NCBI RefSeq assembly: GCF_002443255.2
Contig: NW_019211454.1
Span: 38,462,306 to 38,526,305, forward strand
Source: Varroa destructor
Taxonomy: Eukaryota > Arthropoda > Arachnida > Mesostigmata > Varroidae
Direction: 5' to 3'
Length of the DNA stretch: 64,000 bases
The notes under the pieces were generated by a model. That model was not told where the DNA came from, made no database searches, and saw nothing but the letters and a program-made list of their open reading frames with translations. The position numbers were made by a program, and so were the translations under genes. Within the stretch, counting starts at the first letter, position 1. Every line of letters begins with the position of its first letter. Shown one piece after another: positions 49,184 to 62,000 of the stretch.

Positions 49184-52100
49184 GTAAGAAATGTTGGGTT
49201 TGTATGCTTTGTACCTGTTTTAAAGGATCCTCAAAGTATTGTAATAACTTTAAGCAAGTCTTCGATCACGCAAGTTAAATAAGTTTACAGAGAAGAAAGG
49301 TTAGTAGAAGCAAAAAAGTGGTATAAATGAATGGCCCTTATACGTTTTTTTTTACTTCTTTTAATGTCTGTGTTATTGGTGATACATGCAGATCTTGTCT
49401 AGAGATCAGGTTTCCAAATTATATATAGTACCCTATTGACAGAAAAAAGTATGCATATAGTTATTCGAGAAGTAGTTCGAAGCAATAGAAACTGCCTCAC
49501 CGCCAACATAAAATCTAGAAAATTTAGTTTAACAATGAATAGCTCAATGCGTATCGGGGCCGTCTAGACATTCGTTTGTTTCTCATTTCGCGCTTATCGC
49601 CACACAATGTTCCTATTTTTTCTTGAAATTATTTTTTGGGCATATCGTATTTAGCTTACAATGGATATCGTCTTGAATGTAGCCTTCATAGGATTCTTGT
49701 ATTACAGATATAGTATTGTATGCTAATGCTGACACGTGTGCCATTAGCAGTAATATTTACGTATAACCTTTGCTTGCTTTCATATTTGGACATGGTCAGA
49801 GCTTGGCTGTTATCAACGAATAGCTTCTTGCTACCATTTTGTATACAGATAGGTTCGTTAAGCTGTTACCTACTTAACTCAGGTAGGCGGAGAGTAACGG
49901 GAACTCAGGCAGACATTACACTGGCTCCTACTTTCTTGATATACCTACACATCGAATGGACGCTCGTCGTAGCTGGGCGAATCGGAGCGTCACATTACGG
50001 GACAAGTTCCTATCATCGTTCTCCGTCCGCTTAAGCCTGTCACCTCCGTCATTGGGATAAGCTGTGTAATAGAGCTTCTGCAGGCCACATTGTGGAACAC
50101 TGAAATCCATGAGGATTCCATGACAAAAGCAAACTATATGAGGAAAATAAATAAAGGCGAAATTGAATTTGTTCAAATTTATGACAGAAACGCACCAGTC
50201 GGGTAGTTGGTAGGATTTTCTCAGAAAGATAGAATCAAAGTAGTGAAAAAGTGGAGATTTACAGGAAGATGTATTGCTTGAGATAAGTAAGCACCAGTGT
50301 GCGTACACTTTTTGTTTTTGCTTGTATCGTTTTGAGTGTCGTTTTCATTGCTGGAGTAAGTAAATCTTCAAAGACGAAATTGCTTTTGCAGTACGACAGC
50401 ATTTATGTTTAGTCGCATGCTCAGTTAGCCAACGGGGATACTTGGCTTTTTCCGTATCACCACACACAAACATGTATATAGTGTTATAGGTTCAGCTGAA
50501 AGTTTATAGAAACAATTATAGTTATATACGAAGTATCGATTAAGTCACAGAAAATGTTTATTCTGTTTTTTCGCCTCTTCTAATCTATAGCCGACAGACC
50601 TGCTTTGATTTTAAAGATACCTCATGAAATTTTTCCACGCAGAACCGTAAAATAATACCGTAAACATAAATATTGTCTTAATTCGGTTACACTTTGGTAA
50701 GGTATTGTTGGTTACAAGCTGAAATTCTAGGCTATTAAGCCCCGATTTGGGTAACAGGACATGTACGTAACTAACAAGGAATTTGCATAAGATAGATTAT
50801 TTAACAATCGGTTCTAAAAGAGTTTCATAGAGTTTGATTAGATAGATAAAATAAAATATACAGCCTTATATACGTTTGCTATTGCTATATTTTTAATTTT
50901 CAGTAGTACGCCCGACGTATCATGAGCAAGCCATTCTAAATAAGCTTGCACGATGAGGTTTTACGAGCCAGGTTTAATGAGCAGATGCTTCTCGATTTAA
51001 ATGCCCAAATACGTATTGCTTAAGAAAATCAAGCCACGGGTCAAGCTTAATGTGGCTCAGCCTTTTTGAGAATCGACTCGGCCGTCAAGTGACGTCGTTT
51101 TTTTGCTTAGTATTTGCTTAGCAGAAAAAAAGGTGTGTTGTGGGTCTGTGTATGGGGTGTTCGTATGAGTAAATCGGCAAGCAAATCGAGAAACCCTATT
51201 CCGAGACAACAACGCCAAGGGCATCCGAGCCACATTTGCATCCGAATTTTGCTCGACTCTTCCGTTTTGGCTCGGAGATCTGGCCCTCCTGGAATGCGCT
51301 TATGTTGGAAAGGCATTTCATTTCTGGAGCCGGCCCTGGCCGAATCTTGCCTGCGGCTGCAACTTGCGGCCACGAGTAGCGGAATGCAGACGGTTTCTAC
51401 TAAACTAGAAACATCAGCGGTTGGGGCTCGAGCGATTTCTTTCAGAAACGCGTTCCCTAGGCTCCAGTCTCTTGTTGTGTGCGTTGTTATAAGAAAGACG
51501 GCAGCGAACTCTAGGCAGACAAGGCCACTCGCGAAGGCGCTTGCTATCTAATGGCGTCTGGAACTGCATACAGATCTTGATTAGGCCAAGCGGCAGGCAG
51601 TTCCGGTAAGGGAACATAACCAACAGATGTGACCAAAATTAGAATAACTCAAGGCTTCAGTATACAGTTCCTCTTGGATAATGGAATTGTAAAAACGCGA
51701 CCAAGAATGCGACAGTAACGATGCTATGGGTACAAGTGCTTAGACGGAATAGGAGATTGAATATAAGCCTTATTTTTTTATCGGATTTCGTATTAAAGTA
51801 GGTTAAACGTTTCGCGTTTTCGACTAGGTACTAAAACCATAACCTATCGGTTTAGACGGCTAACTCCAAGCAGGGAACGAGCCTAAGCCCTTTCGCTTTA
51901 CTAAGTTTAATGAGCGAATACGTTTTTATTGCACCACAAAGTTCTACTCTAGTAAATTAGAAGAAAAATTCTGCTGATATTTTCCTGATCATGAACCTGC
52001 AGTGGTTATCCATTTAATTATTGAAAGTTAAGTTTACATCTTATTTTCTATTGATATATTTAGCTAAAATGGGATAAATAAACTATTTGGCGGTCGAGCG

Positions 52101-54872
52101 TTTCCGGATGGCTTAAACCGAAGTTACATAAGTAGCTCCGAATTTACCATTTATATATGTACTTATATCTAGCATAACTATATCCTATTGTAGAACTTGT
52201 CAAGATTTCGTGGTCACGTCATAATCTTTTTTAACCTGCTTGGAACATGTTGATTGCCTACTGCTAACCAACTTCTATCTATGGTAATTCAAACTACTAA
52301 TATTATTTCCAGCGAGAATCGTGTGTTTACGCTCAATGCGATATTACTTATACAATCGCGGTGATAGTGTAATAGAAACGTAACGAAATTTAGTCTTCTA
52401 ATGTTTCGCGTACATCTGCCGCTGTTTCCGCTGGATTTCTATAACAACCCTTTTCAACAACCGATTTCACATACCAGTAGCAGCGTATATATCTGATATG
52501 TGTCTGACGTACTCAGTCTAAATAACGTAGAATTACTTACGCGCTTAAATAAGCTAATAAGTGAAAAACGTCAGGTTGTTTCTTAACTTTTATACCGCAC
52601 AATGTGTATGGAGATAAACCAGCTGCAAAAACCACATGGCTGAATACAATGTTATCTCGGCACATATTCTCGTATGGCTTTCTGGTCGCCTGGACGCCAT
52701 CAGGGCACTGTCAACAAACGCCCAGAGGACAGACGCGTTGTAGATGAAGCCACTCAAGCGTTCAGACATGTTTGCCCCGTGCAAGAACCCGTTTTCAGTA
52801 TAACGACTTTCCTACGCTGGTGAATGTGGCCGCACTTGCACCCACGCGTTAGATAATCTTTTCCGTAGTTCCGCGTTGGGCTTTTCCACCTCTTTCTCTG
52901 AATGTTAACTACTGCATGTGACATAGCTGGAGCAACCTGTTAAACATATCTAAATTGTTATGAACCTCATTGATCGTTGCTTGCGTAAAAGTTGGTTCTA
53001 CACGAAAAAACTAATAACAAGGTTAGGGTCTATCGTAGTGGATGCGAGGCACGACAATTAATCAGCTATCGAATGTCTAGCAGAAATGTTTTTGTATGCC
53101 TATTACGTTGCACTATAATACGATGAAGCCTTAGTGCTGACTACTTGAGTGGACAAATTCTAAAGCTAGCTATACATCAACCAACCTGCGTCGTGCGTGT
53201 AGCCCTCTGCCTCATGTAACCGAGTTTCTACAGTTTCAAAGTTGACCTCAGTTATTGCAAAGTAAGGTAAAAGGGGTGTTCATATCAGTGCTTGACAAGT
53301 CGCAGCTACCCATAGGAGAAGCGTGTCAAGAAGTTAGTAGTTATGGAAGACTCGGTGCCCTCTAACAACCGCTCAGAATTTGGCAGGCAAAGCTTTGAGC
53401 CATCTTAGCAGTATAATAATAATCGCTACCTCTATATTTTATCGCGCGAAAACAAGTGATAGCATAGTTCAGCTTTAGTTGTGAATTTTTTTGTCTGTAA
53501 ACACATACCTACTTTCTTTTTTGGTAAGGCATTCCGAAGGAGGAGGAGATAGGTTTGTTTATCAGTGCTCTATGAATGTGTTGACCAACCGCTGTCGTAG
53601 GTTAGGTCGTAACAAAATAGTACTGACTTTTATCTGCTCTTTATTTTTCTCCAATGAGCTTCTTCCCGCTTTTTTCTGATGGCGCAAATACTAAAAAGGT
53701 AATACTTTTTCAGAGCTTATTAAAAAAATCAGCTTTACAAAGAATACTTCTAACTTGCACGCCAGAAATAAAATTACCATATGGCAGTAACCAAAGCAAT
53801 GATAGTTAGACACTGAACATTTTTTATGTTGCGTACTACTATATAACGAAATACGGTAGAAACTAATGTCTTATTTGGCACAACGCAACCGTAGCATCAC
53901 GATACGGCGGTTTTACAGAGAGCGCCGAGCAAAATCTCCGATGACGCTTTTCTATTGATCAAAAAAATAATACGTTTTTCTAGCTCTCATTTGAATTGTT
54001 CGCGGGCGTTACCCTTCGACGATGCAACATATTTTTTGATTTTTAATGCCAAGGCTCATTTCGATCACCAGCAGTAACCTCGCCAATTTCATTCGTTCCC
54101 TTAAAAATTGCGTCTACTCAAAGCCCTGACATAGTATTTCGTGTAACAATGAGGTGATTTTAAAGGCAATTAGGTTTACGCGGCAAATTACGGATGCTGC
54201 TTGTGTCTCTTTTGATTTGCCTCTATGTGGAAAAAGCGTCGCCAGTGGAGCAATGCGCGCAAGTGAAGTGACAAGGAACGTTTCGAAAAATTGAAGTAAG
54301 ACTGAAGCCTTTGTATTTATATTATTTTTTTGTGAAAATATTTCTCTAAAGTTGAATTCACTTATGATTAATAACTGCGAATAAGCGTTCCCCTTTCATT
54401 AACAAATCGATTCTTGCATCCTGTACCGGAATGGCTGTACATGAGCTTCTTAAACACGTTTCGAGAGCCCATTAAATCGACGGGTCAAAACGGGTTTTCG
54501 CGCAAACCTTCTAGACAGCCTAAAAGATAAGAAAAGGCAACACATATAGGTACTGATATGTGAAGTTGTCAGACAGATCCATGTTGCTGCCATACGCAGA
54601 AATCGTGTGAGAACAGCAGCAAAGGCAAAAAATGGATAGCCATTTGTTTTCCTAGAGAGTATGAAACGCTACTTCCTGGTGCTTACTAACGATAGTCTTG
54701 TTCAGCAACGTTTTATCGTCTAGCTTTATTATGACTTATAGTTAAGTATCGTACTCGTGCGCGGTGCCTTGCGCCGTATGGCCTTAGCTCGTCGGAATCG
54801 CCTATTTACGAATCGAGAACTGAAAATTACCACCGGGTTATCCCGGCGGTGAAGGCGTCGCTTGCCTGCTAG

Positions 54873-55495
54873 AAACGAAGCAGCTGAGGAATTGGCCAAG
54901 ATGACCAAACGGAGCGGGACCGCCAACCGTCGTTCGGATAAATTAGGCCGAAGTCAAAGGCATCCTTGTGATCCGAAGCAACCTTGTAAGTTCGACTGGG
55001 CCACAAGTCTACACGCTTAAACAAGTAGGCTCATAAGATTATTCTTTCATATAACTGGGGTATTATTAGAAACTGAGCCACGAATTTTAGTCACCAAGGG
55101 CAAGCTGTATCCGTTGTCTTAACTAATGCATTATGGCAAGAGGCTCGTAGGATGTGTCTAGCGCGTTACTAGAGCAGAATGTGGCCTAACAATACGAGTA
55201 AAGATGATTTCCCATGAACTGCTTGAAGTCTGGCGACTTCTAAACCGGTTTCACTACCCTAACTCCACGATGTCTATCCTAAAAATGTCTTCCTTTTTTT
55301 TCTTCTATGGAAGCCGGCAGTGACGCTATATCTGGTGTTAGTGAATGATCCAATATAGGAAACCTCCAGCAAAGCAGATCTTAAGTTTATTTCCGCGTTC
55401 TTCGGCTTTAAAATGCTGTTGTGGCATCTGCGATATTCTTTCGTAGCAACATTTCAGCAAAACTTTATGAGATTGTGCGCGGAGCAGACACGTAC
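54873..55495 (+). CDS. Two short exons of an unrecognised gene
   Basis: The first exon, 54873-54985, has an acceptor after TGCCTGCTAG and a strong donor T|GTAAGT. It encodes 37 full codons including NEAAEELAKMTKRSG and ends in phase 1. The second exon starts at 55458, after TTTCAG, with two bases that complete a Ser codon, and continues KLYEIVRGADTY to a strong donor (TAC|GTAAGT at 55495). The frame remains open to 55610, so a later donor is possible. The evidence is splice-site quality plus matching phase. The protein is basic and shows no known domain. Relation to the exons at 49001 and 56410 is likely by position but not proven. Confidence 0.3.
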
Positions 55496-56409
55496 GTAAG
55501 TCAGTATGCCTTGAGGAAAATCGAGGAGCTCTCATCGGAGATGGAAATTTCTCTAGGCAAATGTTCTAGCCATCGCAACATTATGATAGTTGGATTTCGT
55601 CAGATTCCTTAGCTGGCTGCGCATGTGCGAATGTTTCGCTTTAAGCAGTAAGTTAAAGCAGCTAAGTTACTTAGTCAGGAATATCTCAAACATTGCCAAG
55701 CGTTGCGGTGAGGTATCTCTAAGCGTATCAACTACGTCGTACAGAAATCGGATTTTTGAAAAACACACACAGATAGGCTAGACGCTCCAAATAAAATAGG
55801 GGAGAGAGATCTTTAATAATAAAAAAGAAAAAAGTATTAATAATATTGTTAGTTCTGGGTGCAAGAGGTGCCACTGAACTATAGAGTAATATTGTATTCA
55901 ACATCTATGCCGTTAATAGAACGTGAACACAATATAAAGAATGCTGGGGTGTTGTAAAAATTGGTGCGGAAATTGATGATAACGGCAGATATACTGCGAG
56001 ATATTGGAAGATCGTGACTTTCAAATATTACAAATCAAAACAACGGCCTAATTGATGCACAGCAGATCCGAGAAGACGCTTCAGATAAACTCGTAGAAAT
56101 AAATATCAGGACCAAAATACAACTCGTAAAAATGTCTGATTGTATTGAACACAACGATTAAATCAGATAAAAATTTCCTTATCTTTTTTTTTTTTTGCTT
56201 TTTGACGAAAGGAAAAGATATGTGTGTTTCGCGTCTGTTTCTGTGAAAGATCTGGCCCAGCTGTGCGATGGAACGTTTATGCATATTTACTCGAGATGAC
56301 TTGAATAACCATTACAGAAATCGTGTTTACCGAAAGGTTGATACGAACGAAGATATCGAGTTGTTTTTGCTGAAAGGTACGAGTGGTACTTGTTGTCGGT
56401 TGATTTTAG

Positions 56410-58276
56410 CACTAAGTCGCTGAAACAACGTAGAGCCTTTCGTCACCTGTTGCCGATGGCCATTTTGTGCACTTTGGGAAATGTAGTCGGTGTTGGCTTG
56501 CAATGTATTCATTGGATTGGCCGTTGGCTTGGAACAGTTGGTACAGCTGCTTATCGGGCTATTGACTTTCTGCCATACCGAAGAAGATTGCCTGTTTTAA
56601 CAAAGTTGAGTTATCGAAGACGACCGCCGCTCGAATGTGAGTCGTTTCCTTCAATACACAACGACAGAACTATGCACTTCCATATATAATTTAGCCCATG
56701 ACTCCTGGCTTTCGTACAACATACGGTTTCATGATCATACTGAATCTTTGCCAATTGAATTCACCATATGATGGGTGAGGCAAGTCTCGGGACAACTAGT
56801 CTTCATTTCGTAGCAGGAGATAATCTATTGCAATAAAAAGCCGCCCAGCATATTCACAGCGGGCATTTTCACACATATTCCTATAATATTACGTATCAGG
56901 CACGATATCGTCATGTTCTAGGGTTCTTGTAACATAGTATTAAATAATAAAGTAACTGATTTTGTTTTAGCGATTGCGTTTTAGACATTAGTATGTCTTT
57001 ACTATAAGGCTTTTGTAAGAGCCATTCTTAAAATACGAGCTTTAGTTTAGTGACTAACACTATCCGCTATTATCTGCGTGTTTCTAACATAATTCATAGA
57101 ATTTTACTATACAGTTATTTATAACGTAATGAGTTCTAACGTTATACGGGTATGTTCTTAAAGAAAAGTGCCGCGGTTTTTGTCGCGTTAATCCTGTACT
57201 TCGCTAGCCTTTTTGCGAAGCCGGCGTCGAATGTCGAGCCACTCTAAGGATAAATTTGTTTAGGGATGACTTAGGGTGTTTGACATTCGCTTACGCGTAC
57301 GGTTTTTTTTTGGGTGTCTTATCACATTCACCGCTATTGTGTATCCATTCGCTCATATCATATAGTACACATCAAATCGAAGATTCGTGTTTGAGCTCAA
57401 CGACAGCTTGTCAACATAGAAATTAGTTTACACCATGATGCCATCGTTTTTGCAGATGTACCACCGCCCCCCGGTAAGTTGCCTCCTGACTTTGTCGCGA
57501 CTTCACATGATGATCATTCCCCTCCTCCAGGTCACGGGACCTGTGCTGCGGAGACGAACAATAATGCTTACCGGGAACCTCAGGTCTCTGCCCACATCGC
57601 AGCCGTCAAGGGCGGTCGCACACTTTCTCGTAGTTATCGTGGGCGGAATGAGTCAGATCCAATTTCGGGCGCTCAGCCCAACGACTCGTCAACGCGGGTT
57701 AACAATCTATCGGCAAGTAAAATGAATGCCGGTTTTTCAGGTGAAAGTTCTTCCCGAAAATATTCAGACCAAAACATTCTTGAAACAACCTCTACACCAG
57801 TGATTCGTCCCGTCGTTAACCCAATTAGAGTTCAGGGAGCTGCAGATGTAGTAAGGTTAACCCAACCAAGCGAAACGCGAAAAAGTCACCGAGGGGATAA
57901 ACCGAAGCTGTTGCCGATCGCTCCGGTTAAACAGAGAACGACGATAGCCGGAGTTCGCCCATTCAATAATGCTCGTATGACAATTAAAGCCGCTGTGCGT
58001 ATCACGGGTAAACCAATTGCTCGTACAGCGATGAAGAACGTCCTTGGACGGGTGACAGCCAGACCGCCCGTGATACGTAAGGACCACAGAAACACGTCTC
58101 CAACGTTCGGTATTAGTACCCCAAAAGGTTCAACGACACCAATCGAAGTGCGGTCTACAATTCCAGTAGACGTTCATGGTACAATGAACGCTCCGAGTTT
58201 TATGATCCACCGAGTCCTCACACACGAGTACTTCTTAACAGAATCAGGTCGGAAGTTTTTGATTTTCTTAGGGTAA
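56410..58276 (+). CDS. Unrecognised protein: hydrophobic segment plus Arg/Pro/Ser/Thr-rich region, two joined exons
   Basis: Exon 56410-56636 (acceptor ATTTTAG, donor AAT|GTGAGT) ends with one codon base. Exon 57456 onward (acceptor TTTTTGCAG) starts with the two bases that complete a Tyr codon, so the frame is continuous. The first exon encodes a basic stretch (KSLKQRRAFRH), a hydrophobic region of about 30 residues (LLPMAILCTLGNVVGVGLQ and beyond) and a second basic stretch. Exon two begins DVPPPPGKLPPDF and continues as about 270 low-complexity, Ser/Thr/Arg/Pro-rich, probably disordered residues to a stop at 58274-58276. The true 3' end may instead be one of the donors GTAAAA (after 57716), GTAAGG (after 57850) or GTAAGG (after 58075), whose phases fit acceptors in front of the kinase exon at 59.05 kb. 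I recognise no family. It may be the N-terminal half of the kinase gene. Confidence 0.5.
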
Positions 58277-58685
58277 CGAACGCTTTAGTTTTTTTGCGCA
58301 CGCGAATATACCTAGTGCAAAAAATCGACGGATGATTGACTGTAGCCAGTGTGCACGCCCAAGTCAGTGTATGTAAAGATTACTTAATTTTAATAGTTTC
58401 ACTATTCAGCAAATATAATACAACAAAAAAGTTTTCGATCGTTACCTTGAGTCAGATTCGTTTGAATTGCCCAAGCAAAAATAGATATGTAGAAAAAAAT
58501 TTGATAGTCAAGCCGTCAGGAGCAATAGATAATTCCATTATTCAATTATACTTAACTTAAAAGGTTGGGTAGACAGTGTGATACGAAAACTTGATGCCCA
58601 CCGAACGCTACAGCTATCGAACCCCAAAAGCGGCGGTCATTTGTGAAAATCGAAATTCATTATAGGACTTGTCCCTACACCGCAG

Positions 58686-58693
58686 TATAAATA
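58686..58693 (+). promoter_or_regulatory. TATA-box-like sequence upstream of the kinase exons
   Basis: TATAAATA lies about 360 bases before the first recognised kinase-gene exon. It could mark a promoter, but the first kinase exon has no usable ATG in frame, so a simple promoter-to-ORF reading does not work. In AT-rich DNA such a motif also occurs by chance. Confidence 0.2.
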
Positions 58694-59050
58694 GAAGCCT
58701 CAAGATGTGCTTCAAGGCTTAACGTAACATTTGACAGCAGGTCTTTTGACCTCGATGAGCTAAACCACGGTTGTAGCGACAGTAAATATTTAGAACACTG
58801 TGGTACATAGTGCACGATTCATCGCCAGCTTCATTTGTTCCACGTCTCCTCATAATACGAGAGAACCCTTGTCTGAGAAGGGCTAGTAAGTGTTGCCTTG
58901 GCTCCATACAATTTTGTTTCCTTGATGAATTGTGAACATGGATAGGGATCGTAATTGTACATGTTGCTTGTTGAGCATTGAGTTGATTTTGGCATAGAGA
59001 AGTACTTCGGTGAGTGACAACAACGAATTATTTTGCATGACGATTTGGAG

Positions 59051-62000
59051 ACAGCGTGTACGATAGAAGACGAGCACGGTGTTGCTCATAAAGTGAACAA
59101 GAAGGCTGTATTTACCAAGACCCGTAAAGATGCCGACCGAATCGTGGCCAAAGCAGAATACCTACTTGAGTGTTTCGTTAAACAGGAACGGAAAATTAAA
59201 CCTAGTCGAACGCCAAGGGAGCACTTCACTATGGAACAAACATGTCGGACAGCCTTTGAGCTTTTTTTTCGAGTACGTAAGTCCAGACTCGGCTGCGATG
59301 ACATTCGTGAAAGCCTCGAAAATTTGGCGTTTCTCTTCGACTACCTCATCGTGGATTCGCCAACAGTGGCCGGGGCAAGTCTTAAACTTCATTTATTTTT
59401 AGCAGAGAGTTGAGTGTGCTAATTAACGATTAGAAAACAAACAAGTGTTATTTAGTCAGCCTTACAGATTTGTAATAAACGTAAATTACTTAAAGATAAG
59501 TACTACAGTAGAACGCATTTCTGGTGCAAGCGTAAACATAAGTGGGTACGCAGCAGCGATAAAAATGAAACGTACCTCCTATTTCGTTATACCGGCAAGC
59601 AGTTTAATGACAGCAGATTTGTTTAATTAACCCGCGTCTTCTAGTACTTAGCCAGTTTGCTACGACGACTTATAATGATCATGGAGGAGATAGCACCATT
59701 ACTCGAGAAAGGTTCTGGAATAGCACCAACAGACTGGACCGCTCTCCGAATGCATTACAAAACCGAAGAGGATAACCTTCGCGAACGACTGGAGCCGCCT
59801 ATCGCGATTCCACCGATGGGACTGATTTCTGGCGATGTCATACTCGGTGCCGGTGGTTTCGGCGCTGTCTACAAGGCGCGATTTGCCGGATCGATTCGAT
59901 GCTCCGTCAAATTAGTTGACGACAACATGTTTAAATGGGAACAGCATGCCTGTGTTGACAAAGTTGTCGGTTCGCTGATCAATCATCCGCTATTAGTGAA
60001 GTACCACGCGTGTTTCACTGCACAGGGAGCCTACATCACGATCATGGAATATATTAGAGGTGTTGATCTTGACCGCGTGGTACACACAGCAAAAGGACTG
60101 CCCATGCGTGTACTTCGCCCAGTTGTTGCGCAGCTTGGAATCGCGACACAATATCTTCATTTTAAAGGCTTTATACATCGTGACATTAAGGTTGGTCATG
60201 TCACGTCATTCCTATGCAAAGACTATTTCAAACAAACTACTTTTAGAACGCTCCCAATAAGTATAATGATAAAAGCATAAAAAAACACCATAACAAATTT
60301 GGGCCTTTCTCTATGAGCATGGTGTCATTTACTTACTGCAAATAACCAATATACAGATTTCTTAATCTGTCTGTGTCTCTCACTCATATTTGTTTCATTG
60401 TTTTATTTATCCTTCCTCCTCGACAGCCTTCAAATTTGATAATCATGCCCGGTTGCAGACTGAAAATGATCGACTTCGACACCGTTAAGATCTGTATTGG
60501 GATGTTCTCAAAGAAGCGGCTAAAGTGTTTTTTTCGTAGGACTTACACAGAGTTCAACGATCGCGAGACGGCCGGTACGCCCAACTTTTTCCCGCCGGAG
60601 TTCATCAAGTGCGCTGCCTATGGTCGATCAGTAGATTGGTAAGCTGTGCCCTTTACAACAAGGGCGCAATTAGGGTAACTGATCTCCGTCAAGTTTTGCG
60701 ATAACACCTAGGTGAAGAAATATAGAACAATAGCTTTTTCTTTTTGATGTAGGGACTTATTTTGTGCGAGCTTGTGATTTGTTGAATGCTACAATTTGAC
60801 TGATTTACAGGTGGGCCATTGGCGTAACAGCATACGAGATGTGCTTCGGAAAAACGCCTTTCCGAGGGGAAAATGACGAAGAGCTCGAAGCAGCTATTCA
60901 GGCTGTGAACTACAAGTTTCCAGTAAAAGGTCCGAGAGGAAAATACTATCTTGAATTCAAGGACCTCGTGGCACGCCTCATAAAAAAACGGGCTTCAGGT
61001 TCGTTATTTTAGTTTAAGCGAGAGACATGTTAGAGCATATTACAGGCTCTGGCTCTGGTAGAACGTAGAAATGCGACAATATTCAAAAAGTTGACTGAAA
61101 ATAATTGAGCTGATCGAGTCCTTCAAGGAACTAAGTAACACTATTGACGGCTTCTCTGGTTAGCTGGTTTCAGAAGTTAGATTTTAGGTAATATCGCGTG
61201 GGGTTGGCGCCAATCTTTTAAGTCTTATTTGGGATTTGACAGATATTGAAACGTCTGACTGGGATAGAGCATTAAGCCTAATTTGCTTTTATTTACAATT
61301 ATTACAATAAAGGCACAAATGCTGCCCAACCCCTTAAGAAGAAATGTGATGTTTAGAATCCGGATGCGATATCGGGAGCAGAGCATCGTATGGAACGTAT
61401 GCATAACATACGAAAGATATGATAGAAATGTTAAGACCGACACACAAGTAGCCATGAATGATATCGCTAAGGGCCATTTATTTATTTAAAGCTATTTAAA
61501 CCATCTGAAGAAAACATGATTGCAAAAAGTTTGATGTTTGAGCACCACACGACCTGGTGCGACTCGAAATTTATTCAATCGTATCTGTGAAACTCCTTTA
61601 AAAGGGAAAAAAAAAGTCAAATTTTCAATTGATGGAAAACGATTAAATGCAAAGAAAACTTCAGGATGTATAGACAAAACCTAGATCGACGGTAAAAGAG
61701 GTGACGCTGTTTTGTTTCTTTTTAAATTAAAAAAAAAAAAATTGTGAGATGCAGCTATCCAACAAAGATTTTTTCAGATCCCAGTTGCAACTAACTAACA
61801 CGATTATAAATCTGTTAAACATAGTCGATAAAAACTAGTGAATAGAACGAGCGTCGTCCTCTACCATGACATTGCTAGACCATACGTTTTAGTAAAAACT
61901 GGGAAATATTGTATAGGACGTTCACTCTACAGCCCGAATGTTATTATCAGGCTCTCACCTGCTTCGGTTTTTGCGAAACTCTAGTGACGGTTACGGTTGT

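Noticed and set aside
51107..51551. A 145-codon plus frame and an 88-codon minus frame in a GC-richer patch
   Set aside because: Both strands open, mixed low-complexity composition, no domain, no clear splice sites; could be a CpG-rich regulatory patch.
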